This document shows positions 13,327-26,445 of a stretch of DNA of 64,000 bases, piece after piece (the stretch's first letter is position 1; every line of letters starts with the position of its first letter). A program made the position numbers and the translations under genes. The stretch covers positions 80,958,992 through 81,022,991 of the forward strand of contig NC_079498.1 in NCBI RefSeq assembly GCF_030052815.1. Reading direction: 5' to 3'. Source of the DNA: Hevea brasiliensis (Eukaryota; Streptophyta; Magnoliopsida; Malpighiales; Euphorbiaceae). The notes beneath the pieces are model-generated. The model saw nothing but the letters and a program-made list of their open reading frames with translations, was not told the DNA's origin and ran no database searches.

Positions 13327-16300
13327 TGTAACACCCCTATGTTCGGTAGTGCGTTCTACTGTTCCAGTGACCAGTGTCTTTCTGGACGGCTAGGATGCCT
13401 AGAACTACATCTAAATATTAGTGAGGAGACATAAAATACAAGAAAAATAAAGGAAAAATAATAGCAATGAAATGTAACCAAGTTAAACGAGCCAAAAATC
13501 GTAGCGATGGGTCACCGCACCGGGAAGTTACGGCGAGGACCGTTGACTAGCCCTGGACTGCGGGGAACCCTGGAAAATATTTTTTAGACTTAAATAAACA
13601 TCTATTGAAGTATAAATGTCATTAGAAATATCAAAGAAAAATTAATTAATTAGTACGAAGAAAAACGAGAAATCGAGAAAACGACAAAACTCGGTGTTAC
13701 CGAAAAATTGGAAATGCAACCCGAATAGGGGCATTGTGGTCAATTGACACCCCGAGTTGCCTTTTGACCTAAATGTCCATTAAAAATAAATGATATTGCA
13801 CTTAGAAAATGCCATAAAAATTAGAAGTCAATTACATAGAATAAATGAAGGAAATCTAAGGGATGTAATTAAAATTAACTAAAGTTGATTATTATAATGC
13901 TTAGGATGATTAATGGAGCACTATGGGATTAAATAAACCTTTAAGTGGACAGATGTAAAAGCCATTTGGGATAGAAGATGAATTCATCTTCAACCTCTCA
14001 AAACAATGGCCGAATGGAACTCCATGGAAACTCCATGGCCGAAACATGAACAACCACCATGCACCTCCATTCAAGCCCTCATTTCACCTCAACTTCTTCA
14101 TTAAAGCTTGCCTACACAACTTGGTAAAGAGATTGGCAGCAAGAAGGAAGGGTGTTGAAGAGTTTTTAACAAGCTTCAAATTAAATAAGTGCTCATTTCC
14201 TCTCCCTTTCTTCATTAAACTTTGAGTGGATGTTGTGGGTAGTTGATTTGTGGAAGAATTTCTGAAGTTTGATGAATTAGTGGAAATGTACATTTTGGAA
14301 ACCATGGAACCTCAATAAGAATAGCTTATTCTTGCATGTAAATAGTGGTTTGAATGATGATTTAAATGTTTAATTGTATTGAAGTTGAATTCCATGTGTA
14401 AGGTTTGAATTGTAAGCTTGAAAAGTGAAAGTGGAAATTGATGGGTATGTGTAAACTTGTGGCAGCCTTATGAAGAAGATCAAAATGTGTTGTTTCATGG
14501 TTTGGTTTATGGAATTATATTATTGAATTATGTTGTTATGGATGGCAGCATGTATGTGTGTATAAAGGTTTGAATTTGGACATGTAAATGAGGTGCATTC
14601 ATGTGTTTAATTGTTGTAATTGGACTTGGAAAATTCTGGGTTATAGTCTGCATATTGAGAATGTTTATAAGCTGCCAAAATGACCAAAAATGTGTTGTTA
14701 AATGTGTTAATGGTAAGGTACAAAACAGAAATGACATGGAAGAGTTAACTTGGTAAGCATAGGATGTGTAATTGATGAGTGATGAACAATGTGTAATGGG
14801 GTAGTGTATGTTTTGGCTTAGAACCTTAAGTGTGTGGCTCCAATTGGTATGAGACCAATTGGAGGTGAAACTAGGCACAAAATGTGCCAACTTTCATGAA
14901 GGAAGCTTACCAAAATTCTACCTAGAAGATGACTTGAAAAATGACCAAATCCGGATTAGTGCTTTGAAAGCCTAAAAATTGACCATTTGGGCAGCAGTTG
15001 GTGTTTTGGCCATAACTCACTCAAAATAGGTCCAATTGACCTAAAATTTTTACCATGAATAGTTTAGACATATATCTACAATTCTTATGAAGACACCAAC
15101 ACCCAGAAATGATCATAAGCAAGTCAAATAGCTTGCACAAGTTCAGGTACCAAAACTAGCCGAACCAAAAGTGACCTAAAAATGACCTAAAGTTACCATT
15201 TTGGTACATTCTGTCCAGCATTGGTAAATTGACCATAACTTGGTCTACACAACTCAGAATGACCTGAAATTTTGCCCCGCGTGCAATAAGACATAGACCT
15301 ACAAGTTTGTAGTTTGGACCGACACACGAAAACTGAGGAACTAGGTCATCCGGCTAGGTCAAATTAGTATACCGAAATCCGGTAAATTGCAATAAAATGT
15401 AATATACTTGAAAATAAATTTGGTAACATGTACCAATGCTAAAAGGCTATTAAATGTGACATATTGGTAACATTAGAATTGACTCACTTAGAGTGCATCA
15501 AGGGTTAATATTATAGGTTGACTAATGAAATGAATTGAAGGGAATAGTACCAAGAAAATTTAAATATTAGATTTTATTGTTAGAAACAATTTCATTGAGT
15601 ACTGAAACACTTTAAATTATGTGTTTCAGTTAAAAAGGATATTGAGAAGCATAAGGAACACTGAGTCAAGGCCAAGAGGCATATATCAGAGGTTTGTGCA
15701 CAATAGTTATTTCTTTTGAATTTTTCAATTGAAATAAATTATGATTATTTGTATGTTATTTTTTTAAATTGTGTTTGTGCACAATAATTTTGATTTCTTA
15801 TTTTCTACTTAAAAATTTATTTGAACATTATAGTTTTAAATTGTGTCTGTACACAATACTTTCTATATTCACTACTTTTACTAAAAAATTTATTTGGAGA
15901 AATGAGTTATGAATAATTTTTTATTGTTTTAGCCTTGAGAATCTTATTTGGAAATTATTGTGTTGCCTACTTTGCAAATGGAAATTTTGAGATAAAATAT
16001 GATTTGAGAATTGTATGAAATATTGTGATTTGGAATTGTTTTGATTCACACTTGGCATGACACTGTTACTATGTTCCTCCTCCATTTATGGGGTGACTGT
16101 GATTATATTCCTCCCTCTTGACTTATCAGTCTGGGGTGAGTGTGATTATGTTCCTCCCTCTTTGACTTGTCAGTCTGAGGTGAGTGTGGATGAGTACTCA
16201 TTATTTAGCTAGCTTCCTCCCTCATTGATTTCGATTATTAGGGTGAGTGTGTCTTGTCGTGGTGTACAACATGGCATGTGCGTTGAGTGTGTCTTGTCGT

Positions 16301-17239
16301 GGTGTACAACATGGCATGTGCGGAAAAATTGTGTCATGGCCTAAACTGTGTTTTTCATTTATTTGATCAAATGGTGTTATTGATTGGCAAAACTGTATTA
16401 TTCAGTTATTTGATCAAATGGTGTTATTGATTGATAAAACTGTGTTATTCAATTATTTGATCAAATCTGTGTTATATGAACTTTGTAAATTGTGAAATGG
16501 AATTGTGAATTATTTGATTTGTGAATTGTCAATAAAAGATTTATATATCGCATTTCAAATTGTTATTGTGCACCACTGAGTAAATTTTACTCAGCGATAG
16601 CTTTTCATTGCTATCGCAGACAGATGGATCGACAGCAGACTAGGCTACTAATGCTATATTGAGAGTTCATCAGGTATATTGAGTATACCATATTTTTGCA
16701 TTTTGTATTGTAATGTATGTTCACTGTATGTATATATTGTTGTTGGTTTTGAGCAGTTGTAAATTAAAATTGTACATTAAAATTATAAACTAAATTTGGT
16801 AATTATTTTGGCTTGTAAATATTGTGATATATTTCTTTTATCTCGATTTTTGGAAACACTAGGAAATTGGTTGTTGAACTGTGTTGATAATTTTTGAGAA
16901 ATTTATTGTGTTGAACAAATTGTTGGAGTTTGGGATTGAGGAATTATATATTTGAAGTACTTTTTACATGTTTTTGAAGAACTGTTTTATTCAAAATATA
17001 GATGGCACTCTGCCAAAATTTTTACAGAAATTATTAATACTTCAAATGTGTTATTTGGTTTCACTTCAGTTAAAAAAAATTTTAACACCTGTCAATAGTG
17101 CTCACCACTGTAAAAAGAAGTAAGAAAAGTTTTAAAATCCCTTGTAGTGTATTTAATGGGTTATCAGTAGACGAAGTTGGTAATTCATTAGGTATACTAC
17201 GGGATCATGTTATGCCTTATGGAGGGGTAGGGTGTGACA
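13327..17239 (+). repeat. 3' LTR of the gag-only element
   Basis: A 3,913-bp LTR pairing with 7026-10923, with the same termini. It keeps the 47-bp triplicated region (about 16345-16475). It also has a private 40-bp tandem duplication at 16244-16283 and 16284-16322 (unit containing GTCTTGTCGTGGTGTACAAC), present once in the 5' LTR, so this arose after insertion. It is followed by TGGCC at 17240-17244, the second copy of the target-site duplication. Confidence 0.9.
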
Positions 17240-17244
17240 TGGCC

Positions 17245-17830
17245 AGTATCTTTTTTCACTACTGGCATAGCTTCCATCAGCACTGTCGTAAGGGTACAAA
17301 GATGAGAATGTTCCCTAGGCTCGTTAACACCTCTAGATGCCATGTCAGATTCTGCTGACCATCAGACAGTACTGGAACTAGTGAATTAAGTTTATCAACT
17401 ACTTTCTCCATACTTATATCAATTCTCTCGACTGATTGGTTAAGAGTTCCCAATCACTGTTCCATGTCTTTCATCAAGACACCAGTGATGGTCGATGCAA
17501 GAGTTTCCAATAAACTAAGAATCTATTTGCAAATTTCATCTCACCCCTGAACTAGGTTAGTAGACAATGTATGTATAATTTCTGTAACAACTAAATTTTG
17601 ATTTCCTTCTTCTTGAGGGTCTAATCTCCTTTTAAGACGTTCAACCATAAGAAGAACTTGCAAATTTAGGCCTTATGCAATAGGACTTCCCTCTGTGTCC
17701 TGAGACTCGATGGTTTCTTTTCCAAGAACACTTCTAGTGTTTGGAGGGATGGTGTTGCCTGCAAAAAACAAAAATGATAACAATGATGTCGAATGAAATG
17801 AGACTTTCATCCCACTAGGCATGCCAAAAA
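17245..17830 (-). pseudogene. N-terminal gag remnant of the older interrupted element
   Basis: Minus-strand sequence that joins the gag remnant at 5507-7020 once the 7026-17239 element is taken out. One frame reads LASTITGVLMKDMEQ, a stop, then LGTLNQSVERIDISMEKVVD between about 17500 and 17380, an amphipathic helical stretch that fits a gag N-terminus. The assignment rests mainly on position and strand; the similarity itself is weak. Confidence 0.4.
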
Positions 17831-19249
17831 TTGTTTGCTAATTTTTGACAAAGAATAGTGATGTAGATTGTTGTTTTGACATTGTGTGAGAATGGGTCCC
17901 ACTAAGTGTGCCAAAAATTATTTCATTAGAAAATAATTTGACTGGCTAACAGTTTAAGAATTATGGGTGTGCCAGATACTAAGTGTATCAACTGCGCGCC
18001 TCTCTGACTTCTCTCAAATAGTTGTGAGAACCTGATTAGACTGAATGTAACTTCGTCAAAATCTCACTTAAACTAAATAATTAATGTAACTAGAAATTGT
18101 ATTAATAGTTGGAAATTTAAGTACAAAGCTTAAAAAATAAATGCAAAGCTTTGTAAAATAAAAAGACAGATAAAATTAAAGATAAATAGACTAGTGGAGT
18201 CTGTTTCTATTGATTGATTGAGTGGTTGGGCATTTTTCACGTTGCAAAGTATCTTACATTTATGGTTCTACCTGCAGGTATCTGAAAGACTCGTGGAAGA
18301 CTTTGGAACATAAGCTGCCACGTTCTACGGTTACCTGCCCACTTTTTGAAACTTCTTAAAACTGCTACAAACTACCTTGTAGGTGTCTGGAAATCTCCTG
18401 GAAACCTCTGGAACACATTCTGCCACAATCTGCGATTACTTGTAGTTACCTGCCCACTCCATGAAACTACTTGAAACCGTTACAAACTGCTGTCAACTTC
18501 CTTTTCTTAGATAACCATCCAGTAATCACCATTAATCCACTTATTAACTATCTCATACCACAAATTAATTAAATTAATAAAATAAAATTAATTAAATTAA
18601 TTTTACAAAAATTAATTTAATTAATCCTTAAACCTAAAAATAATTAATACATAAAATGATTTTTTTGGTACAAATAATTAATAATTTAAATGTATGAAAA
18701 GAATTTAAAAATATCTCGAGGTCTCCATGCTGCTGACTTTGCTTTTTCTTTTCTTTCCAATTTTATTTTTATTTCCTATTTTTTGCAAAAGAAATTTCTT
18801 CAAAATTATCCATAAGCATCCCTTGCTATATGAGCTACTTGCTGCTTAAGATGACTTTATATTCTAAATTTTATCACGTAAGATTTAATTAATGATATAA
18901 TATAATAATTTAATATTTAATATAATTCTCAATTTTTTATTTATATATATTTTTACTCATTATCTTTATCACAATTAATTATTAAAATAAAATTATTATA
19001 CATAGTATATTAAATAATTTTCTAATTAATGGGTTCAGTTCTATATAAAAGTTGTGGCTTGGTCAATGCTACAAGAATTTTATTTTACCCTATTATTTTA
19101 TGTAAGATAACCTATATGAAAAAGAAAAATTAATTATAAAATGATGTTTATGTATAATAGATTGCAAAAAAGTGTAAATGTCAATAAGTTTTTTTTATTT
19201 ATAAATAAAAATCAGTAATTATAATTACATTGGTTAGATTCTTTTTTTT
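17831..19249. other. AT-rich intergenic DNA
   Basis: No gene recognised. Around 18270-18500 there are related, imperfectly repeated phrases (such as TACCTGCCCACT near 18333 and 18447) that suggest an old tandem duplication. The rest is AT-rich and of low complexity. Confidence 0.4.
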
Positions 19250-21235
19250 TTTAAATAACTATATTTATATATGTCTATTTTCTATTAATTTATCATAAAA
19301 AATAGTTTTGCAATTAATTATTACAATTGATTTAATAATCAATTTTAAAAATTTGGCAATGATTCAATAATCGATTGTTAAATCGATTGTTATTAAGAAT
19401 CAATTTATTATAGGTTATTAAAATTGGTTACTAATAGCAATCGATTTATATTTAGTTATTAAATCAGTTGTTAATCGATATTAAAAAATCTTAAATATAC
19501 GATTAATAACCGATTTTAAAATCGATTGCTATTAGCAACTGAGTAAAAAATCATTGCTAAGATTTATTACTAACGGCAATCAATTTAGGGAATTAATTGT
19601 TAAATTAAAGAATTATTTTAATTCGCTCTAAAGTTAGCAATCGATTTGCAATCGATTGTTAAAATCAGTTGTTATTTATAATTGATTTCTTGTCGATTGC
19701 AAATAGCAACTGATTATTGCAACCAATTACATATTGGTTGCTAAACTCTTTCCCCAAAAATTTCGTCTAATTTTTTTTTTTATAACTGATTTGTGAATTA
19801 GTTACCAATAACAACTGATTTTTACAATTGATAGCAATTAATTTTGTAACTGATTTTTCCTCCAAAAAATTTCAACCTAATTTTTTATTTTCTTTTTTCT
19901 TATTTGCAAATGATTTGTGAATTGGTTGGTAACGTCAATCAATTTTTGAAACTAATTAAAATCGGTTAATATTAGCAACTGATTTTACAACAGATTTTTT
20001 CTCCCAAAAAATTCCTACCCATTTATTTTTTTTTATTTTGATTTACAACCAATTTGCGAATGGATTGTTAACAGCAAGCAATTTTTGGAACTGAATTTAC
20101 CCTCCAAAAATTTCTGCCCATTTTTTTATTTTTTTTTTATTTTTATTTGTAATTAATTTGTGAATTAGTTGCTAACAGCAACGGATTGTAAATTTTATTA
20201 AAAAAAATTCTCACCCAATTTTATTAAAAAAAAATTAGTAATCAACAATCAGTTGCTAAAATCTATTGCTAATTCACTTATATAACTACTACTTATTTTT
20301 TTTCACCACTACTTATTTTTTTCACCACTACTTATTATCTTCCCTACTACTCATTTTTTCTCTCTTTCTTGTCTTTTCTCTCATTTTCTCCATAATCTTT
20401 TTCATTCTTATATATTTTATTCATCATTTTTTTTCTTTTTTACATATTTTTTTTCTCATCTATTTTCTTTTTCATCATTTTTTTTCTGATCTATTTTTTT
20501 AATTATCTTTTTCTTTTTCATTTATTTTCTTCTTTATCATCTTTTTCTTTCTCATCTTTTTTATTTAATTTATTTTTCTTTGACATAAAATAATAATTTT
20601 TGTACAAATATATTTTTTATTTGTAAATTATTTGTGATATTATTTTTTAGTAATTTGTTGTTAATTTATCTTATAAAAATTTTTTATATTTAATTTTTTG
20701 TTAATATTTTTTTATAATAGTTATGATTACTAATTTTTTATAATATTTTTATATTAATTTTTCAGTACTATTTTTCATTAATAATTTATTATTTTATAAA
20801 TTTTTAAAAAAAATTATTTATTTAAATTATTTATTTATTATTTGGAAATTTTTTTTTATTTTTTAAATTAGCAATTGACTTTTTAGTTACTAAATTAGTT
20901 ACAGATAACATCCAATTTACAAAATGATTGTAAATTTATAAAACTAAAGACACCAAATTTTTTACAACGGATTATGTTTCATTTACTATTAACAACTGAT
21001 TTCAGTTGCTAAATCTGTTGCTACTAGTAGCCGATGGTTTTTTACTAAAATTTTCTTTTTTTTTTAAATTTAATTAATTTATCAATCGATTTAATTGGCG
21101 GTTACTATTTATAACTGATTTAGTTATTGATTACTATTTGCAATCAATATCATTGCAAGCGACTGAATCGATTAGAAATCAATTTTAATGGATTAGCAAT
21201 AAATTCGAAGGGTTACTATTTTTTTTTTTTCAGTG
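19250..21235 (+). mobile_element. CACTA-like non-autonomous DNA transposon or derivative
   Basis: About 2 kb packed with short degenerate units of the type TTAGCAATCGATTT and GCAACTGATTTT in both orientations. I associate this pattern with the subterminal transposase-binding repeats of plant CACTA (En/Spm) elements. The right edge ends in a T-run followed by CAGTG (21231-21235), which read inward is CACTG plus an A-run, like a CACTA terminus. I cannot place a matching left terminus; CTACAAGAA at 19068-19076 is the nearest candidate. No transposase is encoded. A pyrimidine-rich block fills about 20280-20580. Confidence 0.4.
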
Positions 21236-23320
21236 TATTATTCCATGGAATTTTTGCTTTACAAAAGAATTATTCGCATGCTACTGCCAAAGTCAATTGT
21301 TTGTTTTGGACCGCCATGGACTCTCCCATTAGTCTTTGTCCATACCTTAAAAGTCCTTTTTCTTGTCAACAAAATAAATCCAAACAAAACCTAATTTCTA
21401 AATATTCTCAATCACTCAATTTATATCACTTTAAAAATGTAAAATATCAGAAATCAATTATGAAGCGTAAGTCCTACATCAATATTGAAAATCTTAACTA
21501 TTTCAAGTAAATATTTGATGATTAAATTATAAATTTTATGTATAAAATAAATGAGTCACTTGTAAATTAAAGAAAAAAAAAATAAATTGTTGTAGTTATG
21601 AATCATCAATACTTAAAAGTGTTTTGATAAAATTATCAGAATTTTATTAAGGAGATATTCATTCTTTCTCTGAATAATGTGTGCATATATCTACTTTATA
21701 TAAATAAATAAATAAATAATCATCAATGCACCAAGATTAGCCCAACCCTAAATCCAACCGGTGGAGTTGGGTACATGGAAATCTCTTGGATAAATATGCA
21801 AGGCTTAGGCTTAACTTTTGAGATGATGGCAATAGGTGAGGCTGAATTGGTCATGGACCAAAACAAACACGATCCACAGATATATATAAATAAATAAATA
21901 ATAATAATTAAAAAAAACTTATCATTTTTAAATGTTATTAAAAATTTATTTTAAAAAAAACTACTTTTTATTTTAATATTTTTATGATTAAATATTTTTT
22001 TACTATTTCATTATTTTCCCTTTTCACTTTTTATATGTATTGTAATAAATATTTTTATTTCCAAATTAAAGGAGAATATGGAATTTTATCATTTATTAGA
22101 CTATTAATACTAGACACGACTTGACTAGCTATATTCATTATATTACATCAAATCAATAGAAGATTACTAAGTATTCGCAGTGTTCTATACTCAATCAATA
22201 AATAATTATGAAATTAAAATGTATTATATTTATTTATATATATATAATATTTATTTAATGATTTAATATAATAAATATATATATCTTAATTTTAAGATAT
22301 TTTTATTTTATTTAAAATATATTACTTTTTAATAGAAAATTAATTTTTTATTTTTTAATACTAAATTAGCTAATACCAAATTAAATATCAAAACTTAATA
22401 AATACTCTCCAAAAGGAAATTATCATTTTTAATTATGAAATAAAATGAAAATGAAAAAGTAGAATGAAATTATGGACTGAAATGTTTGTTTAATTATAAA
22501 TCTGAATCATGGAATAAATCAAAATAAAAATATAAAGAACAATTGGACTTAATATTAATAGTGAAATTTTAGTGTATGCTAAGAAGCATTAATCTACCTC
22601 TAAAGATTACTTGAAACGAGACTCCCCAATTCAGGGCTAAGGTATAGTTGATTGAGGGATTAAATCGATTTACTGATCACCCACTAAAAGGAATAAACTC
22701 TCAATTTATTGAAAGCACTGATTGAGTCTTGTAAACTTATTCAATCCTCACAGTTGCTAAAGTATTTTCCACATTTTAGAGTAGTTAGTTATTCAAGTTA
22801 ATCATATTTGTCCTGATTAGAAAGTGTTTGATTTGATTACTTATTTTTTAACTCTTTGACTTAAAATATAGTTATTAACTTATAAATTAATTTAGAAATA
22901 AGTAATTAAATATTTAGTAAAACTATTTGAAATTAATTTTTAAATAATTTAAGTGTTTGATTAAAAAGTACTTAAAAGAAACTTAATTTATCAAAACAAT
23001 CAAAAAAGATATATCATGAGTATTCTAGTTATTAAAATGAGGATATTCTTAATATTTTTAAAAATTATTAGGATAATATAATCTTCTATTTAATCAAAAC
23101 ATAGTTTAAAAATAAATAAATAAGTCCTAATTAAGTAATAAATAAAAAAAAATCCTTATTTGTGACTTCTAATTTATTTTAAGTAGTTTTTTTTTTAATT
23201 TATAAGTTAAATCAAATGTTAATCTAATTATAATTTTATATTTATAGGTAGATGACCGACTTATAAATCAAACCAAATACTCTCTTAGTTCACAAAGGAA
23301 AAGACTCCAACACTAGTCCT
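21236..23320. other. AT-rich intergenic DNA upstream of the P450 gene
   Basis: No supported gene. Very AT-rich, with runs such as repeated AAAT near 21710 and 21890 and TA repeats near 22240. A frame at 21127-21510 is open but has no recognisable protein content. Confidence 0.5.
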
Positions 23321-23325
23321 ATTAC

Positions 23326-23333
23326 TATATATA
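23326..23333 (+). promoter_or_regulatory. Putative TATA box of the CYP87 gene
   Basis: TATATATA lying 64 bp before the P450 start codon, leaving room for transcription to begin roughly 30 bp downstream with a short leader. Position and sequence fit a plant core promoter; the start site itself is not visible. Confidence 0.6.
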
Positions 23334-23396
23334 GATGAAAGATTGAGTTGAAAGTTCGCAGTTCCTCATTTATACACTAGCAAAGAAAGGTTAGAA

Positions 23397-25967
23397 ATGT
23401 TGACAATAGGATTGTTCTTGGTAGGATTACTGTTGACATACTATATGTACTGGATTAACAAATGGAGGAACCCGAAATGCAATGGTATTCTGCCCCCAGG
23501 TTCCATGGGATTTCCTCTTATTGGAGAGACCCTTCAGCTGTTAACTACTAGCTATTCTCTTGATCTTCATCCATTCATCAAAAAGAGAGTTCAAAGGTAA
23601 ACAATATCATTACCATAGTTTCATCTTCTTTGTTTCTTTTTTTTTTTTTTCCCATACAGCCGGGGTATACTCGGGCAATTAATACATATTGAGATTAAGT
23701 CCTTTCTTCTAATAATTTAAAGGCTCATTCTTCCAAATTGATCTGTTGCATTTAGAATTATTTTAAAATAATTTTTATTATTAAATTGTTATAATGAATT
23801 TTTTTTTTCTCTTTTTACTCAGATATGGACCTATATTCCGAAGTAACGTGGCCGGTCGACCGATTGTAGTTTCAACTGATCCTGAATTCAACCATTACAT
23901 CTTGGGTCAAGAAGAGAGATTAGTAGAAATATGGTATTTGGACACATTTTCAAAGCTTTTTTTAAGTGAATCAAGAATTAATTCTGCTGGTTATATTCAT
24001 AAGTACATAAGAAGCTTTTTCTTGAGTAATTTTGGCTCGGAGAACCTTAAGGAACAGTTGCTTCCTCAAATAGAAGATATGATTAACAAAACTCTTCGCT
24101 CATGGTCGAATCAACCATCAGTGGATGTAAAATATTTTGCTTCTGTGGTAAATTTCAAGCTCATTCTAGCTTTTACTTGCCCAATATTCATATATATTTT
24201 CTTCTATTTTTCTAGTTATAAAACATACAAGTAGTTTTACTCTTGTCTGTTCCAGGCAGTTTGCGATTTTACAGCGAAGATTTTCTTCAGTTATGATGCT
24301 GAAAAATTACCTGAAAAGCTTAGCGAGACCTTTGCTAAATTTATAGAAGGTCTTATATCATTTCCCTTGAATATTCCTGGTACTGCATACCACCAATGTC
24401 TTCAGGTAAGAGTGGAGTAAGTTTGGGTGGAAGTTTTGTGTACATCCATCCTTCCCTTGTGGACTCAAGACACATATTTGAAGGGATGGAACTACCTTGA
24501 AGTTTAAGGGGCGATGCCCCTAAAAGTTTTCAAAATTAAAAATTTTATCTATATATTTTAATATTTTTTTTCAAAAAAAAAAGCTAGTGTTTGCTCCCCA
24601 AATTTTTAAAATTAATTTTTTACCGATGAATTTTAGTGTATTTTAAAAAAATACAATCTATCTCTTCAATATTTATCTCTCGAGTGAAAAACATATTATG
24701 TGGCTAGCAACTTTGAGACTTTATAGACTTTTTTTTTTTTCAAAATAATGCCATGTTTTATCAATACAGGACCACCGGAAAGCCATGAGCATTTTGAAAA
24801 AGATTATTGTAGAGAGACGCAACACTGTTGAGAAGCGTGGAGCAGATGTCCTCGATCGGTGCCTGAATGATATGGAAAAGGAGAAGTTCCTGACAGATGA
24901 TTTTATATGCATGCTTATGTTTGGGGGTCTGTTTGCCAGCTCCGAGTCAATTTCATCAATCACAACACTAATGTTCAAGTTCCTTTCAGCCCATCCAGAA
25001 GTAGTTCAAGAGTTGAAGGTATATGTATGAAATAAATCCATGTTCTAGCTATCAAATAGATAGATATCCTGTTTATTTATATCAGTGATTAATTTGGCAC
25101 AGGCTGAGCATGTCAAAATTCTCAAAAATAAAAAAGGTTCAGATCCCTCATCAATCACATGGGAACAATATAAATCAATGACTTTTACCCATCAGGTGAT
25201 TCTCTCTACAGTATCTTCTTTCGTTTTCTCTTTCTCAACAATTGTCTAAGCACTGCTTACAGGTCATCAACGAAACTCTTAGGCTGGGAAACGTTGTACC
25301 AGGGCTATTGCGAAAAGCGATTAAAGATTTTCAATTCAAAGGCATAAAATTTCTGAATTGCAATTAATTCATTCTCTTTATTAATAGTTCAAAGAGTTTA
25401 TACTTGTTTTCAAAATATTAGTTTATACTTTTTTTTTCCCTTCTCAAAGGATATACTATTCCTGCTAACTGGACGATAATGATGGTCACTTCTGCTTGTC
25501 AAATAAATCCTGATGTATACAAGGATCCACTTGTGTTTAATCCCTGGCGCTGGAAGGTAAGCTATTTAGTTCACATACAATGAAAATATATCATCCATTA
25601 CTAGGATTTACATTTCTTGTATCTAATTATCTGATTTTGAGTGATTGATGAATGGACTCTGTAGGACATTGGCTCTGCAATCTTGTCTAAGAATTTCACA
25701 CCTTTTGGCAAAGGAACAAGACAGTGTGCTGGAGCAGAGTTCAGTAAAGTGACATTGTCTGTATTCCTCCATGTCTTGGTCACCAAATATAGGTAAATTC
25801 CAAGCATTGTTTGCTGCTAGGAAGATAGCTGACAAGATTTTATTGATCCTTTACTTATTGTTGTAATTCCTGATGATAGGTGGACAATGATCAAGGAAGC
25901 TGAGGTTAGAAGAGATCCTATATTAGGATTCGGGGATGGCATACAGATTAAACTAGTTGAGAACTAG
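23397..25967 (+). CDS. Cytochrome P450, CYP87 family (nine exons)
   Basis: By-eye exons: 23397-23596, 23823-24147, 24256-24405, 24770-25018, 25103-25195, 25263-25341, 25450-25556, 25665-25792, 25880-25967. These sum to 1,419 bp, or 472 residues, a normal length for the family. Visible landmarks are an N-terminal membrane anchor (about 2-20), the hinge LPPGSMGFPLIGE (32-44), the CYP87-like stretch STDPEFNHYILGQEERLVE, an I-helix at about 281-286, ExxR as ETLR (343-346), FNPWRW (395-400), and the heme loop FGKGTRQCAG with ligand Cys422. The sixth intron must use a GC donor (25342) because no GT fits. The I-helix reads ASSESIS, where most family members have Thr followed by Thr or Ser. CYP87 enzymes are ER-bound monooxygenases; characterised members oxidise triterpenoids or sterols, and the substrate here is unknown. 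The ATG was chosen because it begins the anchor helix. Confidence 0.9.
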
Positions 25968-26192
25968 TGAAAACATAACTTCTCTCTAGTAACATCTGTC
26001 ATGCGGCAAAAATATAAATATCTAATTTCATACTTGTGTTTGTGATATGATGTCGTTGATGTCAGAGAATCAGTAAGCTACTTGCTACGGTGTCTTTTCA
26101 CACACTTGCTAGTTGTAGGAAGAAGAATAAATCAGTTGCAGAAGCAGGAAAATGGTTGAGAAGCTGTTGTGATCTGTTGAAAATGGTTATTT

Positions 26193-26445
26193 TGTTAGAT
26201 TTTCTGTTAAGCACGTGTAGTTAATTTGCTAGACGATTAGCTAGTTGAAGAGTCTCTGTTAATAGCTGATCTGTAACCATGGCTGTATCTTGAACAATTA
26301 TATTAATGAAATCCCTCCTCTCTTTCTTTCTCTCTCTCCTTTCTTCTTCCTCCTTCCCTTCCTTTCTTCTTGCTCTACAGGAACCCTAGTTCTCTAATTC
26401 TATAAAAACTAATGCAAAAACTCTTTGTATCAATGGTATCAGAGC
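26193..26445 (+). mobile_element. Copia LTR remnant with primer-binding site
   Basis: Sequence ending CTTTGTATCA at 26432, followed one base later by TGGTATCAGAGC (26434-26445), the Met-tRNA primer site. This is the LTR/leader junction of an LTR retrotransposon. A start at TGTTAGATTTTC (26193) would give a 240-bp LTR, a common Copia size, but this 5' border is a guess. No gag, pol or second LTR follows, so only the left end survives. It lies about 225 bp after the P450 stop codon. Confidence 0.6.

Larger units (their letters stand above)
7026..17239 (+). mobile_element. Complete non-autonomous Gypsy-type element (LARD / TR-GAG-like)
   Basis: A 10.2-kb element with two 3.9-kb LTRs (7026-10923 and 13327-17239), a Met-tRNA primer-binding site just inside the left LTR and a polypurine tract just outside the right one. 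A perfect 5-bp target-site duplication, TGGCC, lies at 7021-7025 and 17240-17244. The internal region is only about 2.4 kb. It carries a broken gag and a trace of protease, with no reverse transcriptase, RNase H or integrase, so the element must have been mobilised in trans. It sits inside the minus-strand gag of an older element. LTRs make up over three quarters of its length. Confidence 0.93.

Noticed and set aside
20266..20502. 78-codon plus-strand frame rich in Phe, Leu and Ile that looks like membrane helices
   Set aside because: It is a direct result of the pyrimidine-rich TTTTC/TTATT low-complexity tract; there is no promoter, splice or family evidence.
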